39,160 nucleotides of DNA from NCBI GenBank assembly GCA_023266675.1, contig JAHFPP010000005.1, positions 1 to 39,160 of the forward strand, given 5' to 3'. Below are positions 9,981-19,624 of this stretch, piece by piece. This DNA comes from Candidatus Woesearchaeota archaeon. GTDB taxonomy: Archaea > Nanobdellota > Nanobdellia > Woesearchaeales > BM511. A program made the position numbers and the translations under genes. The notes beneath the pieces were generated by a model that saw nothing but the letters and a program-made list of their open reading frames with translations, was not told where the DNA came from and ran no database searches. Positions within the stretch are counted from its first letter, which is position 1; each line of letters opens with the position of its first letter.

Positions 9981-10301
9981 TCAGTTTGTCAATAAAAGGA
10001 GTATAGCCAAGTCTTCACTCGCTTTAAGCGAATGAGGCGCATTTTTTGGCATGAATATGAAGACTCCTTCTTTCATATCGATTTCTTTGTCAAAGAGTGT
10101 AAAAGTTCCTTCTCCTTTTAAAACCTGCACAACACCATTCCTTGCTGATGTATGGGTGTCTATATCTGTTCCTTTTGATAGACACATCAACGTGTAATTG
10201 TAGCTGTCAGATTTTGCAAGGACGGTGCTAAATACGCCTTCCTTTGGAAACTTCATCAATTCGTTTAAATCTTTAAAAAATCCGTGGTCTTTGTCAATCA
10301 T
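9981..10301 (-). CDS. Cupin-domain protein
   Basis: 106 aa: IDTHTSARNGVVQVLKGEGTFTLFDKEIDMKEGVFIFMPKNAPHSLKA, a cupin-like beta-barrel pattern. Confidence 0.75.
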   Translation of the reverse strand: MIDKDHGFFKDLNELMKFPKEGVFSTVLAKSDSYNYTLMCLSKGTDIDTHTSARNGVVQVLKGEGTFTLFDKEIDMKEGVFIFMPKNAPHSLKASEDLAILLLLTN

Positions 10302-10458
10302 TCTAAACTCACCTTCTTATTTGTTTTATCGTTTAATATATCTTATGCTCTTGAATCAATCGGTTGTATTTAAATTATGTCTTTACTTTGGAACAACTTA
10401 TTTATTCTCTTATTTCAAAACAAAAAGAAATAAATAGTGCACATAGATTACATGGTTC

Positions 10459-11238
10459 ATGATAGTTGACGTACATGCGCATCTTGACCATCCAGACATT
10501 GAAAAGAGGATTGATGAAGTAATTCTAAACGCAAAAAATGCAGGAGTCAAGCTTATTGTAACAAATGGGATAAATCATGCAACAAACGTAAAATCACTTC
10601 TGCTTTCAAAAAAATATGATATAATCAAGTGTGCACTAGGCTTTTACCCTCAGGATGCTTTAAAAAAAGAAGTCGGAAGCGGCGAATACCCGCTGGCGCT
10701 TGCTGAAGAGCATATTGACGACGAGATAAACTTCATTGAAAAACACAAAAACGACATAATCGCAATAGGCGAAGTCGGTCTTGACTATCAGAACGGGCAT
10801 GACAAGGAAACCCAGAAAGATGCATTTCTAAAAATAATCAATCTAGCTAAAACGCTTGACAAGCCTTTGATTATCCACTCAAGAAAGGCAGAGGAAGATG
10901 TTATCACCATGCTTGAAGAAAATCATGCAAAAAAAGTTGTTTTGCACTGTTTTTGCGGAAAAAAATCACTTGTAGCCCGCGCGTCAAAAAACGGGTGGAG
11001 CTTTTCAGTCCCAACAAACATTGTTAGAGCAGAAAATTTTCAGCTGCTTGTAAAAGAAGTTCCGCTATCCCAACTATTGACTGAGACTGATGCGCCTTAC
11101 CTTTCTCCGTTTAAGGAAAAGAAAAATGAGCCGGCATTCATTGTTGAGACTATAAAGAAGATTGCAGAGATAAAACAGATGGAAACAGAGGAAGTTGAGA
11201 ACATACTGTATATGAACTTTCAAAGATTATTTTTATAA
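10459..11238 (+). CDS. TatD family hydrolase (metal-dependent DNase)
   Basis: DVHAHLDHP, IGEVGLDY, PLIIHSRKAEEDV, VLHCFCG, LTETDAPYLSP. Confidence 0.88.
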   Translation: MIVDVHAHLDHPDIEKRIDEVILNAKNAGVKLIVTNGINHATNVKSLLLSKKYDIIKCALGFYPQDALKKEVGSGEYPLALAEEHIDDEINFIEKHKNDIIAIGEVGLDYQNGHDKETQKDAFLKIINLAKTLDKPLIIHSRKAEEDVITMLEENHAKKVVLHCFCGKKSLVARASKNGWSFSVPTNIVRAENFQLLVKEVPLSQLLTETDAPYLSPFKEKKNEPAFIVETIKKIAEIKQMETEEVENILYMNFQRLFL

Positions 11239-11241
11239 AAA

Positions 11242-12222
11242 TTATAGAAAGTGACCTTTTAACATTATCAATGCCTGGTTGGTATCTTTGTATTGTGCGC
11301 TATTAGGTTGTAGATTTGGCAAAACATATCTTTCTCCAAAATCAACCAATACTCTTGCAACATCTCTTGTTTTTCCTCTTACTAAATGCACTGAAACTGG
11401 CTTTTGACCATCTACAAATATTTTAACATCTCCACCATTTGATTCCCTGATCCCTCCATAGTTCATATGGATATTATCAGTTTTTAATATTTCATCACCT
11501 TTAACAATTGCCTCAATCCTTCTATAATCCAGAAATCGGTTTCCATCTGATGGTTTTTTTAATCCGATGGAATCAGCATAATCTTCAAGCATATCCCTGT
11601 TTTCTTTTCTTACTTCATCAAATGCATATGATCTTCTTGTGTCTTTGCTTGTATTATAGACGATAACTCTTGCATTCTTCACCAACTCATCTAATTTTGT
11701 AGGGCGGTCTTCTGCTTTAACATCACTTAACCTTGGAAGAACTTTTTCCAATAGGTAGGGTGTGATAGTAATATTGTTAGGTGTTGACTCGCCAGGAAAC
11801 ATCTTCTTTTCATAACTGATTAATTCATCAATTTTCGAGAGAGCAAACATCGTTGTAGGAAGATCAAGCGGAGAAGTGACTGCAGCGATATTATCAAGGC
11901 TTTTTGAAGCATCATATTGTGTTTGATTATCCCAAAATATTATTCCCATCTTTAGCGCAAATCTTACTGCAAAATCAGAAGACTCACTTCGGTAATTATG
12001 TGCATCTTCACTTACTTTAAATTCAAAATCTTTAGGAATCTTCTTTCCTTCTGTCATTCTTCTTGCTTTTTCTATAATTCCTTCTTTAGTGTAGGGAGGG
12101 TCAAGTAATTCTAAACAGACATCAAAATTACCGAGAAGTGATTGGGAAAGAAAAGCTCTCTTTGTATTAGCTTCCAAAGAACTGTTCGTACTGCTTGTTA
12201 TTTCATTCACCAATCTAAACAC
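11242..12222 (-). CDS. Hypothetical protein
   Basis: 326-aa uninterrupted ORF; no family recognised. Confidence 0.6.
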   Translation of the reverse strand: MFRLVNEITSSTNSSLEANTKRAFLSQSLLGNFDVCLELLDPPYTKEGIIEKARRMTEGKKIPKDFEFKVSEDAHNYRSESSDFAVRFALKMGIIFWDNQTQYDASKSLDNIAAVTSPLDLPTTMFALSKIDELISYEKKMFPGESTPNNITITPYLLEKVLPRLSDVKAEDRPTKLDELVKNARVIVYNTSKDTRRSYAFDEVRKENRDMLEDYADSIGLKKPSDGNRFLDYRRIEAIVKGDEILKTDNIHMNYGGIRESNGGDVKIFVDGQKPVSVHLVRGKTRDVARVLVDFGERYVLPNLQPNSAQYKDTNQALIMLKGHFL

Positions 12223-12328
12223 TCATGTTATAATTTTTGTTTTCTTTGGAAAACCTTGGTTTAATATTTAAACATTTCTATTTAGTACTTTTAAGTGGTC
12301 TTATATTTTTATGCAATATCCTTTTCGG

Positions 12329-12503
12329 TGTTATTGAAAAGTTAATCGTCTGCGCCATTAATAGCAATTATTTGGATACAAATCCACAACAATAAAATTG
12401 TTGGGAGCCAAAAACTTTGTTTTTGAGCTAATGGCGTTGCCAGACGGAATCGAACGAAGCGGTTTTGCGTAGTGAGATGAAGTAGAGTAACTTTTCAATA
12501 ACA
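12329..12503. other. Highly structured intergenic element with 16-bp perfect terminal inverted repeats (ncRNA or MITE-like)
   Basis: TGTTATTGAAAAGTTA (12329-12344) pairs with TAACTTTTCAATAACA (12488-12503). Nested stems: CGTCTG/CAGACG (12347-12352/12441-12446), CGCCATTA/TAATGGCG (12353-12360/12429-12436), hairpins CAACAAT-AAA-ATTGTTG (12387-12403) and CAAAAAC-TTT-GTTTTTG (12409-12425). Confidence 0.7.
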
Positions 12504-12549
12504 TCCTTTTTTCAAAAACTTTATTAACATCCGGATTAATTCAATCATC

Positions 12550-13221
12550 ATGAAAACAATAGTGATTAAGCTTGGCGGCTCAATTGTTGCGCCAGATGAT
12601 GTTGATTCCAAACTCCTGACCGAATTCAAATCAATAATCGAGTCATATGTAAAAAAAGGATATCACTTTGCAATAATTGTCGGAGGCGGAAAAGTCTGCA
12701 GAAACTACCAGAATGCTGCAAGTAAAATCATCGGAACCAATCCAAAAACCCTTGATTGGCTTGGTATTGAAGTTACAAAGCTAAATGCGTACTTTGTAAA
12801 AACAATATTTGGGGAACTTGCAGACAAAAAAATAGTCACTGATTATTCCAAAAAAATATCCACAAAAAAACCGATTCTGATAGGTGCAGGCTACAAGCCT
12901 GACTGGAGCACATCATACGACGCTATAATGCTTTCAAAAAAACTTGGTGGAAATGAATTAATAGTTCTTTCAAACATAAGCCATGTGTATGACAAAGACC
13001 CAAAAAAATTTAAGGATGCAAAACCATATGACAACCTTTCCTGGGATATGATGCTAAAAATATGCTCTGGACCCTGGACGCCAGGTCTTAACGCTCCGCT
13101 TGACCCAATGGCAGCGTCTCTTGGTGCAAAATACAAAACAAAGGTTGTATTCTTGGATGGATTTGAAAATCTGAAAAATTATCTTGATAAAAAGAGTTTT
13201 GTTGGAACAGTTATAAACTAA
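12550..13221 (+). CDS. pyrH: Archaeal-type UMP kinase (amino acid kinase family)
   Basis: IVIKLGGSIVAPDD, AIIVGGGKVCRNY, LDWLGIEVTKLNA, GYKPDWSTSYDAIML, VLSNISHVYDKDPKKFKDAKP. Confidence 0.85.
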   Translation: MKTIVIKLGGSIVAPDDVDSKLLTEFKSIIESYVKKGYHFAIIVGGGKVCRNYQNAASKIIGTNPKTLDWLGIEVTKLNAYFVKTIFGELADKKIVTDYSKKISTKKPILIGAGYKPDWSTSYDAIMLSKKLGGNELIVLSNISHVYDKDPKKFKDAKPYDNLSWDMMLKICSGPWTPGLNAPLDPMAASLGAKYKTKVVFLDGFENLKNYLDKKSFVGTVIN

Positions 13222-13296
13222 CTAAGCATCTTTTATATTGACTACTATTCTCTTAACTTACAAAATTATTTAAACCCTTGAACTTAAGACACTTAT

Positions 13297-14574
13297 ATGA
13301 AAAGAGGTTTGGATAAAAAAGGATTGAATCAGATAGACTGGGTGATATCACTCGCCATTTTCCTGCTTTATATTGCATGGTTTTTTATCTTCCTAAAACC
13401 GCAGATACAAATTTCCTCATATCTCTCACCGCTGGGGTATGACGTAAAAGAGAGCTTTAAAAACGATTTTTATTACTCGATTGACAAATACCCAATTTTT
13501 TTTGCTTCCTCAAAGATTCAGAACGATACTCCTATATTTTTTGACTTCAACAACAAAACAGGAAAGAACTTTGACATAAGTGGCGGCAAAGACTATTTTC
13601 TCTATAAAAACCGCATGCTGGCACTTCAAAACTTTAACAACGATACAACATATCTCTGGGTAGTCGAGTCAGATAAGACGTATACACACACAAATAAAAA
13701 ACTTGACTTAATAAAATTCAATGACACAATTACAACATCAAAAGGACTTCTTGCAAGATTCAATAATTCTTTGCTAAATCACTTAAGTTACAACAACAAT
13801 AATATCGCAGATATAGAGTTTGGGATAAACTCCTATGGATTTACGCCGCAAACATCAAACTTTACTGAGTACATCATTCTTTCAGAATACAAAGCTAAAA
13901 CCCAACCTATAACACTTTTTACACGAGTCATTGCAAAAAACTCACTGATATGGTTTAGCGCTGAAAAAAATGATGTTGATGCAGCAAATAACCTCTTAAT
14001 GAAATACTCAGTTTATGGTGTCACAAATTATTTCTCAGACAATTCCCATTACGGAAACATCTCATCGTGTGAGTCATATCAGAATGATTTTCTGAAAGTT
14101 TATAACCAGAGATTTTCTATGTCATTTATCCTTCCTCAAAACACTTCAATATCATTCTGCAAGAATTCAACAGTCACGCGCTTAAATATCACGATGCGAA
14201 TTAACACCCAAAAAGATTTCTTTCTGATACTAGACACACCATTGTTTAAAGAGGAGAACTTTACGGACTATTCAATCTATTCAGGAGTCAAGCAAAACAT
14301 CGCAGGATTGGATTACTCTATCTTGTCAAACGAAACATATACAACCTACAAAACCAAAAAAACAGAGTGGGGTGTTTCCAATGATAATAATTTTCAAATT
14401 ATAGTGTGGAATTCAAGTCTTAATAATCTTTTGATGCGGGAGAATAACACTGTTTTTATTTTAGGGGATGCTCCATTGACAACTAGGGATGTTTACTCAA
14501 CTGAGTACCGTGATTTTATATTAAATGAAAACGGTGAAACGTCAGAGGTAACGGTGAGTGTAAAAACATGGTAG
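13297..14574 (+). CDS. Hypothetical secreted/membrane protein with N-terminal pilin-like hydrophobic segment
   Basis: MKRGLDKKGLNQIDWVISLAIFLLYIAWFFIF followed by a large Asn/Thr-rich soluble domain. Confidence 0.65.
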   Translation: MKRGLDKKGLNQIDWVISLAIFLLYIAWFFIFLKPQIQISSYLSPLGYDVKESFKNDFYYSIDKYPIFFASSKIQNDTPIFFDFNNKTGKNFDISGGKDYFLYKNRMLALQNFNNDTTYLWVVESDKTYTHTNKKLDLIKFNDTITTSKGLLARFNNSLLNHLSYNNNNIADIEFGINSYGFTPQTSNFTEYIILSEYKAKTQPITLFTRVIAKNSLIWFSAEKNDVDAANNLLMKYSVYGVTNYFSDNSHYGNISSCESYQNDFLKVYNQRFSMSFILPQNTSISFCKNSTVTRLNITMRINTQKDFFLILDTPLFKEENFTDYSIYSGVKQNIAGLDYSILSNETYTTYKTKKTEWGVSNDNNFQIIVWNSSLNNLLMRENNTVFILGDAPLTTRDVYSTEYRDFILNENGETSEVTVSVKTW

Positions 14575-14975
14575 CACTAAAACTAAAAAAACATGTGTTT
14601 GGAAAAAAAGCGTACTTAAAGACTCTTGAGGCGTTTTTGGCTTTGATAATCACTTTTGCATTTGTATTATATCTTATCCCAACTCCTGAAAATGATGTAA
14701 CCCAAGACACTTCAACTCTTCTCTCTTCCATGATTAAACGTGAAACTTTTCGTGTATACGCGGCAAATCTTACAACATGTATCTACAAAGGAGAAAACAC
14801 TTCCATAAATGTCCTATTAGATACTGAATTAAAAACCTATATCAACTATTCTATCTGCTTACAAGGAGACATCCCTTCTCTTCCACGAAAAAAAGTAAAT
14901 GTTGAATCTGTGTATATAACAGGGAATCTTACTGACCGAAATGACAGGATAATAAAACTGTATTATTGGGAATAG
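14568..14975 (+). CDS. Hypothetical protein with N-terminal pilin-like hydrophobic segment
   Basis: Overlaps the preceding ORF; FGKKAYLKTLEAFLALIITFAFVLYLIP N-terminus. Confidence 0.6.
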   Translation: MVALKLKKHVFGKKAYLKTLEAFLALIITFAFVLYLIPTPENDVTQDTSTLLSSMIKRETFRVYAANLTTCIYKGENTSINVLLDTELKTYINYSICLQGDIPSLPRKKVNVESVYITGNLTDRNDRIIKLYYWE

Positions 14976-14978
14976 CTT

Positions 14979-15263
14979 TTGGGAAAGTTATTTAAAGACA
15001 AAACATCTAGATATAATAAAAGAGGTGTAGATTTGAAAATAACAATAGATACAAAACTAGATTCTACTGATGATATAAGAAAAGCTATCTCATTTTTACA
15101 GGAATTTTTAGATGATTCCGTACCAACTTCAATTTCTAATCAAACATTCAAAAAAAGGTCAACTCCTGATGACTCAACTCTTGATTTAGCTGATGCGATA
15201 AGCGAAAAAAAGCAGAGCGGCTCCAAAAAAACTGATTCAAAGCCAAAAGATGGCGATCTTTAA
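14979..15263 (+). CDS. Small hypothetical protein (start uncertain: TTG14979 or TTG15033)
   Basis: In the same run of + strand genes; GAGGTG SD-like motif upstream of 15033. Confidence 0.5.
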   Translation: MGKLFKDKTSRYNKRGVDLKITIDTKLDSTDDIRKAISFLQEFLDDSVPTSISNQTFKKRSTPDDSTLDLADAISEKKQSGSKKTDSKPKDGDL

Positions 15264-15277
15264 CTAACGGTGTACTG

Positions 15278-15847
15278 ATGGTGCGACAAATAAAAAAACA
15301 AAATTTAAAGCAGCCAGAAACTCCTGCAGGAAATAGAATCGATGAAATTCGAGCGGAGCTTGAGCAGGAAGAAATGGACTTGACTGAAATACGCGAACTT
15401 GTTGCAAAAATGAAAGAGAAAATAATCGATAAAGAACCAAATTATTTTTCAAAAAAAGACATACTAAAAATCGCTTTTGGGTCGCTTGCTGTCGGGTTTG
15501 CATTCATTTTCTCAAGCGCTTTGATAAAAACAGCTTTGAATCTTGATGTCTTTCACATTGAACTTATAATAATCTCAACACTTGTTTTGCTTATACTCCA
15601 AATCTATTTTGTATGGTTTAACCTTGTAAAAGACAAGACTAAGCGAAAATTCGGGGAGTTTTTAACTAAACGCCTTACAACACTCTATATAGTGGCAATA
15701 TTGTCCTCATTTTTTCTCATATACATCTTCAACATAGATTCTCAGCTTCTGACATTTCTTGACGTCATGAAGCTTGTAGTTATGATGTCAATGCCATGCT
15801 CACTTGGCGCAGCAATTCCAAGCCTTATTGGCTCAAATGAGATTTGA
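15278..15847 (+). CDS. Hypothetical membrane protein with N-terminal coiled coil and about four TM helices
   Basis: 189-aa ORF; hydrophobic segments ILKIAFGSLAVGFAFIFSSALI, LIIISTLVLLILQIYFVWF, TLYIVAILSSFFLIYIF. Confidence 0.6.
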   Translation: MVRQIKKQNLKQPETPAGNRIDEIRAELEQEEMDLTEIRELVAKMKEKIIDKEPNYFSKKDILKIAFGSLAVGFAFIFSSALIKTALNLDVFHIELIIISTLVLLILQIYFVWFNLVKDKTKRKFGEFLTKRLTTLYIVAILSSFFLIYIFNIDSQLLTFLDVMKLVVMMSMPCSLGAAIPSLIGSNEI

Positions 15848-15987
15848 CATCTTTTACATCTCGGCTAGAAGATGATTTGCAGATTAAATATCACTGAACT
15901 ATTCTGCAAAATTTCGCGGTATGTTGTGCAGCAAAACAAATCGGTTAATGGCTGTTAGTCTTTCAAACACTAATCGACTATTTTTTC

Positions 15988-16545
15988 TCAGTAATGATAT
16001 TTACTCAGATAAAAAGTTATATCACCTGGGCTGTAATTGAATCCAAGTCTATTAATTCTATCTGCAACCGCGCCTCTGCTGGATAAGTGTTTTTCTATAT
16101 CTAAAATTTCAACAGCCCATGAACCATTCCAATTCTCTACATCTGGTTTGATAGTTGCACCATAAATCAGATAACTTCCCTTATCACTCCAACCTTTTAT
16201 CTCATGAAAAAGAAAATATAAAGAATTACTGTCCGCTAAATATCCTACTATTTTTGGGTGAGATTTAAATGGGAGGTAGTATTCTCCTGACGGAAATTTG
16301 TATGCTAAAGTAAATGGCAACGGTATGCGTCCATTATTCATCATGACTTCTAACGGATTTTCTGCTTTATACCTCTCTTTATATTCGCGAGCAGTACGCT
16401 CAAAATCCTTTGAATTGATTCCCATTTCCGTTAGGTGCATATCATTGGTGTCTGTATGTTGAATTGGCTTTCTATCGTGAGTTTCGACCACTACTCTTTC
16501 AATGGATAATTCTCTTCCAAATATTATGCTGAAATTATCTGACAT
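15988..16545 (-). CDS. Hypothetical protein
   Basis: 185-aa ORF, divergent from the Lrp-like gene. Confidence 0.55.
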   Translation of the reverse strand: MSDNFSIIFGRELSIERVVVETHDRKPIQHTDTNDMHLTEMGINSKDFERTAREYKERYKAENPLEVMMNNGRIPLPFTLAYKFPSGEYYLPFKSHPKIVGYLADSNSLYFLFHEIKGWSDKGSYLIYGATIKPDVENWNGSWAVEILDIEKHLSSRGAVADRINRLGFNYSPGDITFYLSKYHY

Positions 16546-16669
16546 TTTATTGTTTTCTCCACCTGCATATTTTGTTACTACTGGAATGATATACTTATTA
16601 ATAAATATTATGCTATATTTTTTCTATAAAAACACAATATTTATAAATAAATGTAGTATAATAGAAACT

Positions 16670-17626
16670 ATGATAAAATTAAGTCAGAAAGACAGAAAAA
16701 TACTTGCAATATTAAGCATAAATGCAAGGGCAACTTATTCGCAGATAGGAGTTAAAACAAGGATGCATAAAGATACAGTCGCCTATAGAATAAAACAGCT
16801 TGAGAAAAATAGTATAATATATGGTTATACTGCTTTTTTTGATTATTCCCTGCTTGGATATCGTGTTTATAAAATATATATTAAATTTAAAGGCTTGAAA
16901 CATGAAGATCATGAACAAATCATAGATTACCTAAAAAAACAGAAAAATGTCGGCTGGTTAGCAGAAGGAAACGGAAGCTGGGATATGATTATAGGTGTTA
17001 ATGAATATAATGTTCAAGATTTTTATACTCTTAAATTAGCTTTTGAGAGCAAGTTTAGCTATAACATCGCAGAGATTTCAACATCTACGCAGATTCAGGC
17101 TTATTTTTATCCTAGAACATATATTTATCCTTCACATAGGGAAGAAGTAATCCTCTACTCAAATAGAAAAAATATAGTTATAGACAAAAAAGATAAAGAT
17201 ATACTTACTGAACTTGCTGTTAATTCAAGAAATTCCATAATAAATATAGCAGACAAAACCAAATTAAGTGTCAGAACTGTCGGATACAGAATAAATCAAC
17301 TTGAGAAAAGAAAAGTAATCCTGCAATGCCGCGCTTCTATCAACCTAGAGAAAATAAATCATATTTTCATCAAAGCATTTATCAAACTGCATGATATTAC
17401 CACGGAAACAAGAAGAAAAATCCTTTTATTTTTTCGGCAAAACAATAATGTTGTCCATAATGTCGAGTCTTTGGGAGAGTGGGAGTTAGAACCTGAGTTT
17501 GAAATAGAGAATATAAGTGAATTCCACCGCATATTAAATGAGTTTAGAGTGCGTTTTTCATCCAATATCATCAGGATAGATTCTATGATAATTAACAAAG
17601 AACACAAATACAGGTATGTTCCATAA
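16670..17626 (+). CDS. Lrp/AsnC-family regulator with two HTH repeats
   Basis: LSQKDRKILAILSINARATYSQIGVKTRMHKDTVAYRIKQLEKN and IDKKDKDILTELAVNSRNSIINIADKTKLSVRTVGYRINQLEKR. Start moved to ATG16670; sequence upstream of it in the listed ORF overlaps the divergent gene. Confidence 0.8.
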   Translation: MIKLSQKDRKILAILSINARATYSQIGVKTRMHKDTVAYRIKQLEKNSIIYGYTAFFDYSLLGYRVYKIYIKFKGLKHEDHEQIIDYLKKQKNVGWLAEGNGSWDMIIGVNEYNVQDFYTLKLAFESKFSYNIAEISTSTQIQAYFYPRTYIYPSHREEVILYSNRKNIVIDKKDKDILTELAVNSRNSIINIADKTKLSVRTVGYRINQLEKRKVILQCRASINLEKINHIFIKAFIKLHDITTETRRKILLFFRQNNNVVHNVESLGEWELEPEFEIENISEFHRILNEFRVRFSSNIIRIDSMIINKEHKYRYVP

Positions 17627-17779
17627 TTAAAACATCTTAAAATTAACAGTTTTTTAACTGGCTTTTGCATCAGTAATTCGTTGGTTTACCATATTATCAT
17701 TTGTCACGAGGATTGAAATTAACCATCTGTTAAACTCCTAACACAAACTTTTAAAAACAGATTTTGAATTCTATCAGTA

Positions 17780-18859
17780 ATGAGTGCAATTAAGAAAACA
17801 AAATATGAATCATTTCGCTACGGTACATTTGCAAAAGGATGCAGGCTTTGCGTTACTGGCGAGAAATCCGTGCTTTTTGTGACAGGAAAATGTTCTCAAA
17901 ACTGCTATTACTGCTCACTATCAGACAACAAGAAAAATAATGAAAATATAATAATAAATGAGTGGGAAACAAAAAATTTCAATGATGTCTTGACCGAAAT
18001 AAAGCTTTGCGGCTCAAAAGGCGCAGGCATAACTGGCGGCGACCCGCTTTTAGTAATTGATAAGACTGTGTCTTTGATTAGACTTTTAAAAAAGAATTTT
18101 GGGAAAAAGTTTCATCTTCACTTATACACTCCATTAAAGCTTGTGAATGAGGAGCGGCTTTCAAAACTTTACAGCGCCGGGCTTGATGAGATAAGATTTC
18201 ATCCTGACGTTGATGACACGCGTTTTTGGGAGCGAATTAATCTTGCAGGCAAATATAACTGGGACTTTGGTGTTGAGATACCCTCTCTTCCGCATAGGAT
18301 GGTTGAAACGAAGAAACTGATTGATTATCTTTCAGGAAAAATTCAGTTTATGAATATAAACGAGCTTGAATTATCTGATAATAATTCTCAAAGTTTTGAC
18401 GGATTAGATTTTAAACCAAAAGACCAAACATCATATGCAATAAAAGGAAGCCTTAAAACTGCAAAATCTCTTGCAGATTACGCATTCTCAAAAGGAATAA
18501 AAAATGTTCATTTTTGCACAGCAACACTAAAAGACAAATATCAGCTAAGGCAAAGAATACTTAGACGGGCAAAAAACTCGAAAAAGGATTACGACTTCAT
18601 GACAAAAGAAGGAATGCTTATACGCGGCGCAATATACTATGGCAATAACGAGCCTAAACCAATCATATCATGGATTAAAAAAGAATATGGTGTTCCACAA
18701 AGTCTTTTATCCATTGATTCAGCGCGAAATAGGATACTAACACGTGAAGATGTTGCTGAAAAGCTAAAACTTCCTCTTAAAAAGAAAAAACTTAAAGTTG
18801 CAATAGTTGAGGAGTATCCAACGCATGACTGCTTTCCCATTGAGGTTAATTATATTTAA
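17780..18859 (+). CDS. Radical SAM protein
   Basis: CX3CX2C motif CSQNCYYC, upstream GCRLC pair, GITGGDPLL glycine-rich motif. Confidence 0.85.
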   Translation: MSAIKKTKYESFRYGTFAKGCRLCVTGEKSVLFVTGKCSQNCYYCSLSDNKKNNENIIINEWETKNFNDVLTEIKLCGSKGAGITGGDPLLVIDKTVSLIRLLKKNFGKKFHLHLYTPLKLVNEERLSKLYSAGLDEIRFHPDVDDTRFWERINLAGKYNWDFGVEIPSLPHRMVETKKLIDYLSGKIQFMNINELELSDNNSQSFDGLDFKPKDQTSYAIKGSLKTAKSLADYAFSKGIKNVHFCTATLKDKYQLRQRILRRAKNSKKDYDFMTKEGMLIRGAIYYGNNEPKPIISWIKKEYGVPQSLLSIDSARNRILTREDVAEKLKLPLKKKKLKVAIVEEYPTHDCFPIEVNYI

Positions 18860-18970
18860 GAAAATTCTTTTATCACGGTAAAAATTATATATTCAATGAA
18901 GCAAGAGAGTAACATGGTCAAGCGAAGAAGTTTAATTCATCTATTAAAAATATAAGAAATAATCTAAAAT

Positions 18971-19423
18971 TTATCTACTCAAATCTATTCTATTACTATA
19001 TGGTTCACCATATCCACTGATACCCTCTAAACAGTGTTCAAATCCATACCCTCTTAATTGTTCAAAAAACCACATTTTACGAGTCTCTTTTATTTTTTGA
19101 GGAACCGCCTTGAATATTTCAGTAATTCCTCCATCAAAATTTGAATGAAAACTTCCTTCCGTGAATAATAACCACGGATTTCCTTCAGTAAATCTTTTGT
19201 CATATTTTAATTCATCTAAAAAAGATTTAACAGTTCCGCCATTAAACGGAGAATTAAAAAATATCTCATTTTGTTCCCAATAAACTTTTTCTTGTTTTTT
19301 ACCAGATAACGCTAAATATTTATTAACATCAAATCCTGCTTTAGAAGGATCATAACAACCTTTAATATCATTTAAATCTAAATCTGAAACATTTATTCTT
19401 TCTATTAAATTTTGTTCTGACAT
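18971..19423 (-). CDS. Hypothetical protein
   Basis: 150-aa uninterrupted ORF. Confidence 0.5.
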   Translation of the reverse strand: MSEQNLIERINVSDLDLNDIKGCYDPSKAGFDVNKYLALSGKKQEKVYWEQNEIFFNSPFNGGTVKSFLDELKYDKRFTEGNPWLLFTEGSFHSNFDGGITEIFKAVPQKIKETRKMWFFEQLRGYGFEHCLEGISGYGEPYSNRIDLSR

Positions 19424-19624
19424 AATTTTGTTATTACTCTCTAGTTTATATATTTTTCTAGTCTTAATCTCAAATTACCCAACTTCTGCTTAACTTACAA
19501 ATCTCAGTTAATCATGTATTAAACGTCTTACTATTTTTAAATAGCAAAATTTATAAATGCAAATCCTTTGAATTTATCTAAGAGACAAATCTTATACTAA
19601 ATAAAAAAAACCGAGGTAATCATT

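Noticed and set aside
15848-15987. Possible C/D box sRNA (GATGATT ... CTGA)
   Set aside because: C and D boxes do not match consensus and no C'/D' pair is evident; kept only as a generic hairpin-rich tract.
17699-17733. Sequence gaggattgaaattaacc, reminiscent of a CRISPR repeat end
   Set aside because: Single occurrence, no periodic repeat/spacer structure. No CRISPR array was seen in the window.
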